A DNA stretch of 64,000 nt. It comes from Tricholoma matsutake. Its lineage: Eukaryota > Basidiomycota > Agaricomycetes > Agaricales > Tricholomataceae. A model generated the notes under the pieces. That model saw only the letters and a list, made by a program, of their open reading frames with translations, ran no database searches and was not told where the DNA came from. A program made the position numbers and the translations under genes. This document shows positions 1-10,636 of this stretch, piece after piece (position 1 is the first letter of the stretch; each line of letters opens with the position of its first letter). The stretch lies in contig AP026540.1 of NCBI GenBank assembly GCA_026075535.2, forward strand, positions 7,130,001 to 7,194,000, read 5' to 3'.

Positions 1-1124
1 GGCCATGGGTGACTTCGATGGTCGAATACGTCCAGAGGCCAGGTGCTCGTCGATGAACTGGTCAAGCTGCCGTTGTTCCTCCGGAGAGAGAGGATAGACC
101 TTGCAGGATGAAGGGGTTGCGCCGGGGGTGAGTTCGATCGCGTGATCCCATGGCTTACGCGCAGGAAGAGAGTCGAATGACTCCTTGGAGAACACGTCTT
201 CAAACTCATGGAGATGAGGGAGTAAGGAGTTAGTAGAGGATTTAGCAGCGTTGTTTTTGTGGAAGGCCTCGGCGAGGCGTTGGGATATGTTTGATGTGGC
301 ACACACCTCATGCGATGAGCGAATCGCAGTGTAGAAGATCCGATCACCCTCCTCCACTTCCTCTGGGTCCTCATCATCATCATCCGAGTCCGGCATTAGA
401 TCAGGAACCCCTTCCAATTCCACTTCAGGTATAGGCAGGGGTCCAGCACGACACTTCTGAGTTCGTCGTATTGCCGCCTTCTGTCCACGACGTTCTTGCC
501 TGGCTTCTGTGAAACACGTCCGACAGCGGGATGGACATCGGCTCATGGTAACCTCCCCGGTGCGCCAGTCGACCTCTGGGTTATGGTCTCGAAGCCATGG
601 ATATCCCAAAATCACCTTTTGCTTTCCTAATTGAGTGACAGCAAAAAGGGCACGCTCACTATGATCTTTGTAACGGAGAACCAGGTCTGCAACCTCTCGG
701 ATGGCACCAGCTTCATTTGGGGATCCATCCACGTTATATACAGGTATCGGACGTGAGAGTGAGCGAGTATTTAGACGATGTTGTTGTACCAGATGGGAAT
801 CGATGAAGAGACCAGTCGCACCAGAGTCCAGGAGCGCAGAAACACCGAGTATCTGTCCAGTGTCGGTCGTCTGCAGTTCGATGGCTAGGTTTAAGGAATG
901 TGCAGAGGGAGTGGATGCCACAATATACTTGCGTGGTAGTTTACGCTCCCATGATTTAATTTTGGGACGTGGAGTAGAAGGAGAGATGGGGAGAGCAGGT
1001 ACGTCTTTAGCCAACTTCGAAGGGTCAGAGAGGGGAGCAGTCACAGAAATGGATTCATTCTCCAGGGATTCAACTGACAAGACTTCAAAGCGGTTATGGA
1101 CAGGCAGTGAGGGCGTACGATTCA
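1..1124 (-). CDS. pol: Family A pol, N-terminal part (runs off window)
   Basis: This matches residues 1 to about 375 of the 1300-residue pol of the complete copy and includes the aspartic protease motif DSGAT near residue 100. No indel against the other copy was noticed, so the frame appears open to the window edge. Pol starts in the -1 frame relative to gag and overlaps its 3' end. I could not check the remaining two thirds of the polyprotein. Confidence 0.75.
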
Positions 1125-2240
1125 CTCGCTGCGAATAGGAAAATCCTGCTCCTCTACAACTTCCAGCTTAACCTCCTCTGCAACTTGATCCTTCGCTTCC
1201 TCAACATCTACAAGTGCCAACAGATCTTGCAGGAGTTCGTCTCGTCCCTCGGGGGTGAGCATGCGGATATCCTGACGATGGGGACACGCTCCAGCCCTGT
1301 GTCCAGGTTCCCCACAACGGTAGCAGAGATCCAACTTACGTGCACGGCTGTGGGCTGCATCAACATCCATTGGTACTGGGATATTGACGGCTGGTGTGGG
1401 AGTTTGACGAGCAGGAATGGGGTTAGGGCGGGGGAGGCTTCGATTGAAGGTGTAGGGTGTATGAGTGGTAGTTGGAGCACGGAATGCAGCATTAAACGCT
1501 GCATTTGTGAGTCGGTTCTCGTCACAGAGTGAAGCAGCTTCATACCAAGCAAGGATATCATCGTCCGCTGGGCGCCCTTCCAACATCTGTGCAATCTGGT
1601 CCTGAATTTCTCGGTTGAGCCCCCGTCGGAACTTCACCACCACTGGTAACCCACTCCCATACCCTGCCATGTCCACCAAATCCTTGAACTCATCGATATA
1701 GTCGTCCACGGATCGACGTCCCTGGTGGTAAGTGGATGACTCAAGTCGTGTCACTGCTCGGTGGCGTTCATTGAGGGGGCAGAAGTGGCGTACGAACTCA
1801 GCTCGAAAGTCCCCCCAAGTGGAGAAAGGTAGAGAACCGAGTTCTTTAGTTTGACGTAGGATACGGTCCACATAGAGATAGGCGCGTTCAGATTTCATGT
1901 ATGTGAAGGCCCAATAAATTTTTGCAGCCTCATCGACGAATTGATGCGACTGGAGACTAATGTATAACTCACAGGAATTAAGGAATGCACGTCCCTGCGC
2001 ACGTGCACCATTAAATTCGGCGGGGGGGGACGGTTTGATCTGGGCACGTTCCTTAGTGGACGCGTTTGGCAAAACATCGTTGTTGGGTGCGCTTGGAGTC
2101 GTGAAGGGGGAACTATTAGTCGTAGGGTTAGCCTGGAGGGTCCTAACGAAGTTTTCAATCGTAGATTTAAGCGAGTCGATTTGCGCGCGCATTCCGGAAA
2201 CGTCGCTTTCAAGCGCGTCGAAGCGTTCTGATGCGTCCAT
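1122..2240 (-). CDS. gag: Family A Gag polyprotein (372 aa)
   Basis: This is the retrotransposon capsid/nucleocapsid precursor. An N-terminal helical region with heptad-like spacing is followed by a capsid-like domain (the stretch ending FRRGLNREIQDQI is typical of chromovirus Gag), a proline-rich linker, and one CCHC zinc knuckle (CYRCGEPGHRAGAC) about 60 residues before the C-terminus. The tail is acidic. The stop codon overlaps the start of pol. This copy is intact, whereas the complete copy at 61.7-62.8 kb has an early TGA where this one has CGA. Confidence 0.9.
   Translation of the reverse strand: MDASERFDALESDVSGMRAQIDSLKSTIENFVRTLQANPTTNSSPFTTPSAPNNDVLPNASTKERAQIKPSPPAEFNGARAQGRAFLNSCELYISLQSHQFVDEAAKIYWAFTYMKSERAYLYVDRILRQTKELGSLPFSTWGDFRAEFVRHFCPLNERHRAVTRLESSTYHQGRRSVDDYIDEFKDLVDMAGYGSGLPVVVKFRRGLNREIQDQIAQMLEGRPADDDILAWYEAASLCDENRLTNAAFNAAFRAPTTTHTPYTFNRSLPRPNPIPARQTPTPAVNIPVPMDVDAAHSRARKLDLCYRCGEPGHRAGACPHRQDIRMLTPEGRDELLQDLLALVDVEEAKDQVAEEVKLEVVEEQDFPIRSE
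1140..1146 (-). promoter_or_regulatory. Candidate -1 frameshift heptamer at the gag/pol overlap, copy 1
   Basis: On the coding strand the gag-frame codons CAG GAT TTT CCT contain the heptamer G GAT TTT, eight codons before the gag stop. Pol is in the -1 frame and its open frame begins only about 40 nt before the gag stop, so any shift must occur in this short overlap. The heptamer resembles the known retroviral G GAU UUA class. No downstream pseudoknot was modelled. Confidence 0.4.
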
Positions 2241-2394
2241 GTCGCTAGGGAGCGCGTTTGGCGAAAATGGCGGCGCAATAAAGGCGAGAGTATCTGGAAC
2301 GGTGTGTAGGGACTCTGTGGAGCTTTGGGAAGCGTCGTCCAGTCCGTACCTGCCTATTTTGGGCAGCGCGTTCGCGATTTTCGGGCCTTAGGGG

Positions 2395-2405
2395 AGAGTT
2401 TTCTA
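2395..2405 (-). promoter_or_regulatory. Self-complementary primer-binding site, family A copy 1
   Basis: Directly after the 5' LTR (coding strand) lies TAGAAAACTCT. Its 10-nt core AGAAAACTCT is the exact complement of AGAGTTTTCT inside the LTR (coding-strand positions 2517 down to 2508). No complement of a tRNA 3' end starting TGG was seen here. The arrangement matches the Tf1/sushi self-priming mechanism, in which the 5' end of the transcript folds back as primer. Confidence 0.65.
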
Positions 2406-2832
2406 CTATAAGGGCAACCTAAGCCTCTAGCAAAGGGAAATCCGAAGTTAAAATTATACTACATAATACAGGCATTGGGGGCGCACCTAGCAAAGGGAAA
2501 TCCGAAGAGAAAACTCTAAGGATCCCCTTGCTGATGCCCAGTATATGTGAAGACGACAAAAATCAAATATAACCTAAAAATAGAAAAAGGCGGAGATAGG
2601 CGGATCAAGGCCGCCGAATGACATCATACCAAGGGGTATGTGTCGGAAGGGGTACTCCGCCTCTAAATATAAAAGTGTCAACATATACAAACATGATAGC
2701 AAGGGAAAATTAGTAATAAAATCCGGAAAAATCATAGAAAATGAAGAATAGAAGGAAATGAGGTGGGGAAAAATATGGGACGAACATAAAAAATAGGAAA
2801 AACACACAGGGCACCCCCCTAGTCCCCTTACA
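2406..2832 (-). repeat. 5' LTR of family A copy 1 (427 bp)
   Basis: On the coding strand it begins TGTAAGGGG and ends CCCTTATAG. It matches the two LTRs of the complete copy with only a few substitutions. If self-priming is right, R begins at 2517, giving U3 of about 315 nt and R-U5 of about 112 nt; a TATA-like ATATAC lies about 28 nt upstream (2550-2541). A perfect 21-bp direct repeat (CTAGCAAAGGGAAATCCGAAG in plus orientation) occurs twice inside R-U5. Confidence 0.92.
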
Positions 2833-3799
2833 CTTGTGTCATATATGATGGTCCATCTTTCTCCTTACCCTTCGATGTGCCAGTGAAGTTCCATTCGTGT
2901 GGTGGCAAATAGGCATTTTCTCTGACTGATGCGTAAGGGTGTACCAAGGTTTGCATTGGAGGTATGGTGGTTGATGGCAAGGTGGTCAATGTGGGAGAAG
3001 TTGATGTTGATGCTGATGTCGGAGCCATAGTTGAAGTCAAAGGGTTGACTGCTGTTGATGAAGATGTCGACGGTGCTGGTACTGGGGCAGTAGATGTTGA
3101 AGATGCAGGAACGGGGATTGTCGTGGCCGGAACTGGACTTCAAACCTCATTGTTCAGACGCGAGAATGGTCAACCACTTCAAAGCGCAAATATCTCTTGC
3201 TCAAGAGCTGCTATTCTATCTTCAGAGTCAGATGTTAATGTTGAGTTATGATAAATGCCTTTTGTTTCTGATGCCAATGTAGAAGCTGCGTTGGACTCCA
3301 ATATCAAAGTGATCAAAGCCGAGGCCAAATTTGTCGAAGTCAATGGTGCCAATGGTGCGATGCTGAATAGGAGCATGGCTGCTGGTGCTGCATCTGGGTT
3401 CCGTTTCCACCATTCGTCGATGCGTTCCTTGATAAACCTGCCAGGAATATTTTGAGCATGAATTGTCCATTTGGAAGTACAATCTTTCCTTCCATGTTTC
3501 ACTTACACTTCCCTTTGTTCAAGTACGACTGACAAACCAAACAATCAGGGATAAAATGTCCTGATAAACTGCAAAATATGCAAAGAAGCGCATCGATGTG
3601 TGCCTGTCTGTCTGCTGAATTAGCATGAGGAGCTGTAGTCGATTTGGTACCTGCAATCTGCATAGCAATAGTGCTAGCAAATCGTCCAAACATTGCATTT
3701 AGATCTTTGGCTTTGATCGTAATAGTTCCATGTGATGAGGTTACCATATTTCCAATGTTTGATGTCGAGTTCGATGGAGAAGTCGATTGGTGGAGTACC
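2833..3799 (-). pseudogene. B-old gag, 3' fragment (decayed gypsy gag)
   Basis: Reading right to left this matches the 3' half of the family B gag at about 5940-6870, including a CCHC knuckle (CIFCSLSGHFIPDC), a region ending EQEIFAL and a Ser/Thr/Pro-rich linker. It is broken into several short frames. Its left end is cut by element A copy 1 and its right end by the hAT MITE that begins at 3800. The same gag continues at 15498-15955 and 21613-22040, so the three pieces belong to one interrupted minus-strand element. Confidence 0.8.
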
Positions 3800-3809
3800 T
3801 AGGGCATGG

Positions 3810-4995
3810 TGACAGGTCGTCTTCTTGGCTCAAGGACCGATTCAACACTTTAGCATCATTCTAATCACATCGGCTAACTCCTACAACGTCCCAGACACAG
3901 CACGACACACTCTATTGATCGCGATATCATATCGACTGCATTGAAACATCACCAGCGACATCGATAGTATCAAAAGACCACATCGCACAACCTTAGGACT
4001 ACCCCGAGAGTCCCTAAGATTCCCCTACATGACCACCGAACATCCCCGACCAACTTCGAACAAGCCACAACCACGATCGACCATTGTCGACCATTGTCAA
4101 GCATCATCAATTGATATCAAGAAACTACGAGCGACATCGGGTGCCGCCTTCGTTATCTAAATGGTGGAAGACCATGCACTAGGACATATTCCAACTCATG
4201 TTCAAACCTGCTGATCATAGGTCAGCTTCATTCCAAGTCCCTATCGTGCACAGAGCCCACTGGATGCATTATTGCGAGACTTAGCACAGTTTATACACAA
4301 AGGACAGTCTCTTTTAGTTCTTTCCCTTTATTACTCTTTCATCATATGATATATATATCTTTCTTGTTCGGATTCCAGTCTCCTTTATGGCCTTGTGCCT
4401 TAACTCATATCTTTTGCCTCATGTTCTACACATGTTTCTCATTCCATTTTAGGAAGTTTCTTTAAAACATATAAAACTCTGTAGTATCTACTTGAAAATA
4501 ACAAGAAATTGTCTTCACATATCGTCTCATATACAGTTCTAAGCATCCGATCAACTTTCTAAAACAATCTAAGTCTCTGTGGGTTTTCTCAATCGATGAG
4601 AAACCTCTGCAATCGTCGCATTGTCAATCCTCCCTCGATCCTCTCATCATTAGTTCTAGCAACCCTTCCAACACTTCATAGCAGTTTGCCGCACCCTTCA
4701 TATACCATCAACCTATCGAAAGGTCCCCATAATTCACATATCGACCATTGACGATAAAACTCGTTCACCGTCGATCTCATTGATCGCCCTTGATATTGAT
4801 CGATACTCGATCGGACCATGACAAACACCTTCGTCTCTCATAACACTACCTTCATGACTAGTGTTAACTAGTAATCTTCTCAGAGGTTTGACCACAAATT
4901 TTCGGAACGTCTCGCAACCCTCCTCTGACTCGTCGCAAACATCATCAATTGCCTCATCAGCAGTTCTGGTGGTTTTCCCGGGTTGAGCATCATCA
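3810..4995 (+). repeat. 5' LTR of gypsy B (1186 bp)
   Basis: This aligns along its length with 12175-14937 once the Tc1/mariner is removed, and in reverse orientation with 22041-25980. The diverged second half (TTTTGCCTCATGTTC, then CATATAAAACTC, then AATAACAAG) recurs in the family E LTR at 55.7 kb, so B and E are related. LTR-to-LTR differences are many more than in family A, which indicates an older insertion. Confidence 0.88.
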
Positions 4996-5016
4996 TTTTT
5001 GGAGCCCACCGCGAGG
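4996..5016 (+). promoter_or_regulatory. tRNA-type primer-binding site of gypsy B
   Basis: Four T residues after the LTR are followed by TGGAGCCCACCGCGAGG, which starts with TGG as expected for a sequence complementary to a tRNA 3' CCA end. The same TTTTTGGAGCCCACC flanks the B-old LTR at about 22026-22040 on the other strand, so the site is conserved in the family. The tRNA was not identified. Confidence 0.55.
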
Positions 5017-5327
5017 GTGTCTGAATCATTTCATCGTCGGACCAACCTCGACTTCCTCGGCTTAGGCCAACACAAGCGAGAACCCTTCGCATCGATACTC
5101 GCCACACCTTCGAATCTCTCGAACAACTGGGAGATATTCTAATTCCAGTTTCCGCAGCAGAATCTACTCACTGTAGACTATTTCCTTCACCTATATCATC
5201 GCCTTCCACATCATCATCTACTTCTTCGTCATCATCATCGACCTCTTCATTTATCCTTCCAACAACTTTGACACCACTACCATCTATTACGCAAGTCTTA
5301 ACCCCTACCCCTAGAGTCATCGCATTC

Positions 5328-7003
5328 ATGACTACCCAAACTGCGATGCCAGCTCGTGGGCACTCAACCACTCCGAAATTTGACCCGACTCAGCCTTGAG
5401 AGCTTCGACGATACTTCAAAGAGCTTGAACTATTATTCCCAACCTGCGGCGTTACTGAATCGAATCTCATGAAGAAACATGCTTGTTGCTACCTCAACAT
5501 CGACTCTTCAGAACTCTGGGAATCGCTTCCAGAGTATCAACCCCCGGCACATCATTCAATGAATTTAGAACAGCAGTACACAAACTCTATCCCAGCTCAG
5601 AAGACGATTGCAAGTGGAGCATATTGGACATGGACAAATTAGTGGGAGAACAGCTACGCGTTGGGATATTCAACGCGAGCGATCTAGGAATGTATTATCG
5701 CGCGTTCTACAACATTACTCACTTTTTGCAAGCAAAGAATAGGATCTCAGAAGCCAAGCAAAGCAGAGCTTATGTTCAAGGATTCCAACCCGGCTTATGG
5801 ACTCGAATTCCTCGATGACTCGAACTCAAATTCCCCGACCATTATCCCGACAATCCGTATCCACTCAACAACATTCACGACGCGGCAAAATTCATTCTAG
5901 CAGGCTCCAACACATCGAACTCAGTAATCCACCAATCAACCTCTTCATCGCACTCGACATTGAACATCAGAAATACAGGCACCTCGTCACCAGGAACTAT
6001 TATGATCAAAACCGAAGATCTAAACACGATGTTTGAATGATTCCCTAGCACCATCACTATGCATATCGCAGGTACTAAAAATCCTCGCACTAATTCAGCA
6101 GACAGACAGGCGCATATCAACGCACTCCTTTGCATATTTTGCAGTTTATCCAGACATTTTATCCCTGACTGTATGGTTTGTCAGTCGTACCTGAACAAAG
6201 GGAAGTGTAAGCGAAACGCAGAAGGAAAGATCATACTTCCTAATGGACAATTCACCCCTTGAAGTATCCCTGGCAGGTTTATCAAGGAACACATCAATGA
6301 ATGGTGGAAACGCAACCCAGACGCAACCCCAGCAGCAACACTTTTATTCAGCATCGCACCATCAGCACCTTCGACTTCGACTAGTTCAACCTTGGCTGCG
6401 ATCACTTTGATAACAGAGTCTGACGCCGTTTCTATATTGGGATTGGAGACAAAAGGCATTTATCATAACTCAACGTTGACAGCTGACTCCAAAGATAGAA
6501 TAGCGGCTCTCGAGCACGAAATATTCGCGCTTCGAAGTGGTCGACCATTTTTGCGTCTGAACAAAGAGGTTCGAAATTCAGTTCCAGCCACGACAACTCC
6601 CGTCCCTGCATCGTCAACGTCTACTGGTATAGTCCCACCACCCTCAACATCTTCATCAACAACAGTCAACCCTTCGACTTCAACTACCACTCCAACATCA
6701 ACACTGACCACTTCGCCATCGACCACCATACCCTCAATGCAAACCTCGGTACACCCATACGCATTGGTCAGGGAGAATGCCTATTTGCCACCACACAAAA
6801 GGAACTTCGCTGGCGCATCAAAGGGTAAGGAAAAAGATGGACCATTGTATGCAACACAGGCACCGGTACAGAATGAGAAAATTGCGCACAATATATTTGC
6901 GCACTCGATGAAGATGCTGATCGTCACGCTGACATCCAAAGAACTACTCTTGCTTTCACCAGAGGTTCGAACAAAATGGAGAGAACAGGTCACACCAAAA
7001 TGA
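5328..7003 (+). pseudogene. gag: Gypsy B gag, broken
   Basis: The frame starts MTTQTAMPARGH and runs through a capsid-like region (WSILDMDKLVGEQLRVGI, YYRAFYNITHFLQAKNRISE), a CCHC knuckle (CIFCSLSRHFIPDC) and a Ser/Thr-rich linker before the motif VRENAYLPPHKR. The stops at about 5395, 5817 and 6037, and the final one before 7003, fall where the parallel B-old gag or protein context suggests arginine, consistent with CGA to TGA. At least one frameshift lies near 5470. Confidence 0.8.
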
Positions 7004-7033
7004 GTCCCACAATCCGGAAACAATGCAACGAAC

Positions 7034-10000
7034 ATGTTTAGTCCCGACGCAATCATCATGCCTGACCTGTACGAGACTTATATTAGCAGTCTCCAACCCA
7101 GTGAAATCCCTCAGCCTTTCATTGTCGCTAAAGAAACTTCATCGATTAGATCAGTTATTATGGACGTCCATGGTAACAACCAGGTAGAAAGTGTCGTCGA
7201 TCCCGGTTCCTCGATCATATCGATGGCCAAAGATGTTTGCCATGAACTCGGTCTAGCATACGACTCCTCGATTAGGCTTCTGATGCAGTCTGCTAATGGG
7301 ACTGTGGACAACACACTCAGTTTAGCATGCAACGTACCCTGCAATCTCGGTGGAATCACCCTATACATGCAGATACATATTATTTGGGACCCAGCATATG
7401 ATATTCTACTCGGACGACCTTTCAACGTCTTGATGGAAAGCGTCATTAGGAACTATCGGAACAAAGCGCAAACCATCACAATATGTGATCCTAACTCAAC
7501 TCAGACCACTACAATTCCCTCGATACCTCGATCGCACCATCGTCGAAAAGTAGTTCAAGAGGATTTTCAGCGTTAGAGAATGAAATTTCGGAACAGTGCG
7601 CTTTCATCATCTCGTTCGACTCTTCTAACTCCTCTATATTTATCGAGCGCACTGCAAATATCCCCAAAATCGACTCCTCCGAAGAATTATCCACGACGCT
7701 TTCTGACTTATATTTATCTGCGTGCGACGAGTTCCACGTTCCTCGAAATGCCTCAATGGTGTTTATACCTATGCGACCTTCTTCATCGTCAGTTTCCCCT
7801 TCCTCAGTTATTTCTGACAATCCACAGTCTAGTTATTTATCGATGAAGAAAAAGTATAAACCAGTCGCACAGAAGGTCCATCCAATCATAGCCGGACTAC
7901 CCAATCATTTTAGAATTATTCGACGCATCGAGGGTGATCCCCTCAAAGACATGCCTCCACTAAATCCCCATCCTCCAATATTCAAACCAACTCCTCGATA
8001 TAACCTCGAATGCAAAAATATCATCGATCGAAATCATCCAGGAGATTTCTTATGGCCTCAAGAACGAGACCTCATGCATGACTTCATTCGAAACCAGCAA
8101 GCAGGGTTCACATGGACCAAAAATGAATGAGGAAGGTTTCAACCTGATTTCTTCCCCCCTATCGAGTTCCCAGTCGTCCCGCATACCCCTTGGGTCGAAT
8201 GCAATATCCCCATACTGCCTGGTTTGTATGAACAAATTTGCGAGATGCTGAAAAAGAAGATCGAAGCAGGAGTCTACGAGTCATCAAACTCGTCATACCG
8301 ATCGCAATGGTTTTACATTGTGAAGAAAGACGCAAAATTGCTCCGAATAGTCCACAGCCTTGAGCCACTAAACCAAGTTATGATTCAGCACTCAGGCATC
8401 ATCCCGATCCCCGAGCATTTAGCTGAACAGTTTGGAGGACGCGCTTGTGGTGGAATGTTGGATTTATATGTTGCATTTGATGAAAGGCTCGTATCTGAAT
8501 CCTCTCGAGATCTAACGACTTTCCAGACACCATTCGGCACACTTCGAATTGTCACCCTACCGATGGGTTGGACGAACTCAGTTCCGATCCTACACGACGA
8601 CGTAACTTTCATCCTACAACCCGAGGTCCCTCACATCATGATCCCTTATATCGACGACACACCGGTGAAGGGTCTGAAATCGGAATATCAAACAATTGGT
8701 GGGTCTTATGAAATGATTGTTGACAACTCAGGCATTCGACTATTCGTGTGGGAGCATTTTGAGAACCTAAATCGCATCGTCCAGCACATGAAGTATTGTG
8801 GTGGGATGTTCTCTGGACCAAAATTATTTGCTTGTGTCCCTGAGATAATCGTTTTAGGTCATCGATGCAATATTCAAGGCCGAATGGCTGACCCGATGCG
8901 TATCAATAAGATCCAAAAATGGGGTCCATGTCGTATGCTCACAGAAGTTAAGGTGTTCTTAGGAACAATTGGAGTTTGTCAAATTTTCATCCAGAATTTC
9001 GCACATTGAGCAGCTCCGCTAATTAATCTTACTCGAAAAGATGTGCCCTTCGAATTTGGCCCATCTCAGGTAGCAGCGCAAGAAGATCTCAAGCATGCAC
9101 TCCTAAACTTGCCAGCAATTCGAGCCATCGACTATACCTCGAACACCCCAGTAATCCTCGCAGTCGACACATCGAGCATCGCCATCAGCTATTTCCTAAC
9201 GCAATGTGACTGCGATAACCCTCGAAAGTGATATTACAGTTGATTCGGCTCGATCACGCTCAACGACCACAAATCGTGGTTTTCGCAACTGAAACTTGAG
9301 CTTTATGGTCCATATCGAGCCCTTGGGGCACTTTGTTTATACTTGATAGGGGTACAAAACCTTATCGTCGAGGTCGATGCGAGGTATATTAAAGGCATGC
9401 TCTCAAATCCCAATATCGCGCCTAGCGCTAGCATAAACCGATGGATAGTCTCCATTCTAACATTTCACTTCACCCTAGTTCATGTTGCAGGTACACATAT
9501 GAGATTGTTACTGACAATGGTGCAGCATTCCTTTCTGCTCTCAAGTATTTGTTGAAGCGATATCATATCAATCATATTTGGATAAGTGGGTACAATTCTT
9601 GTGCCAATGGCCTTGTCAAATGAGCCCACTTCGATGTACAACAATCGCTCTACAAGGCTGTCGATGGTGATCAAACTCAATGGTCAGTTGGGACCTACTC
9701 GGTCTTTTGGGCAGAACGGGTAACAGTTCAAAAACGAATGGGCTGTTCGCCCTATTTTGCGATCACAGGTTCTCATCCACTCATCCCTCTCGACATTTCA
9801 GAAGCGACATATCTACAACCACCACTCAATTTGATACTCTCCTCCACCGATCTCATCGCCCGACGTGCTATCGCACTCCAGAAATGCTTGACCGATCTCG
9901 AGGTACTCTACTCTAGAGTCTACACCACTCGACGAGAAGCTGCGAAACACTTCAAAGAAGTTCAGAAGTGAACGATTCGAGACTACCATTTTGAAAAAGG

Positions 10001-10250
10001 TGACCTCATACTCATGCGAAACACACAGATCAAAAAGGCTCTTAATCAAAAAATGCGAGCTTGATATCTCAGCCCACTCATAGTCATCGCATGAAACTAC
10101 GGTGGCGCTTATATTCTTTGCAAGCTCGACAGATCAGTTCTTCATCGACCAGTAGCAGCTTTCCGAATTCTACCCTATCTAGCACAGAAATCGATTCCCC
10201 TTCCTCCAAACTTCTTCAATATTGACAATTGTCGGCTCGAACAACTTTGA
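7034..10250 (+). pseudogene. pol: Gypsy B pol with internal deletion (protease, RT, RNase H, partial integrase)
   Basis: The protease contains VVDPGSS and ILLGRPF near 7200-7430. RT spans about 8130-8900 with the catalytic box YIDD at about 8648-8659, and RNase H follows at about 9040-9490 (ILAVDTSS, then IVEVDAR). At 9490-9500 RNase H (FTLVHVAGTH) jumps directly into the integrase second-Asp block (EIVTDNGAAF), so the zinc-binding domain and first catalytic Asp are missing. No chromodomain is visible. Stops at 8128, 9007, 9229, 9241, 9620 and 9969 are TGA, mostly at expected Arg codons. Confidence 0.85.
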
Positions 10251-10636
10251 ACAACATCGGACATCAACAGAGACATTGATGAGGGCATTCCTGACCTCGA
10301 TGAAGATGAATAAACCATTTTTCTTTTCTTTTTCTACTTGCGATATTGAAACAAACTCTCGATTTTATAACAGTGTACTATTACAAGTCGCGATATCATT
10401 TGAAACGTGTTCGTGCAAGCTCAATGGGGTTTTTCGGCTATGAAGGAGTTCTGAGCCTTTCCCCTATGTCTCGTTTTGATGAATCGTCTGTCTTACTTTC
10501 TTTTTCTCTCTTTCCTATGTTTCTTTGCACATATCTTACATTTCCTGCCTTCAATCGCATGCGATATTTCTCATTTCAAATTTATCTCATTCAGACACAA
10601 GAAAAACGATAACATTAAAACAATAAAACAAAAATC
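10251..10636. other. Spacer between pol and the antisense gene of gypsy B
   Basis: This AT- and TC-rich stretch carries only short frames. No domain or repeat was recognised. Confidence 0.5.

Larger units (their letters stand above)
1..2832 (-). mobile_element. Ty3/gypsy chromovirus, family A copy 1 (5' LTR, gag, start of pol)
   Basis: Reading right to left this holds a 427-bp 5' LTR, a primer-binding site, gag and the N-terminal third of pol; the rest lies beyond the window edge. It is about 99% identical to the complete copy at 57320-63367, and the differences I compared over pol and the LTR are single-base, mostly C/T or G/A. It sits inside a decayed gag of another gypsy family (B-old), so it is a late insertion in this nest. 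The family is assigned from gag (CCHC knuckle) here and from the protease-RT-RNase H-integrase-chromodomain order in the complete copy. Confidence 0.9.

Noticed and set aside
701..1532. Two plus-strand frames (145 and 141 aa), repeated at 61236-62067
   Set aside because: They are antisense shadows of family A gag and pol, conserved only because the two copies are nearly identical.
2865..3143. Small minus-strand frames with Ser/Thr-rich sequence that could look like a host gene
   Set aside because: They align with the linker and downstream part of the gypsy B gag at 6600-6870.
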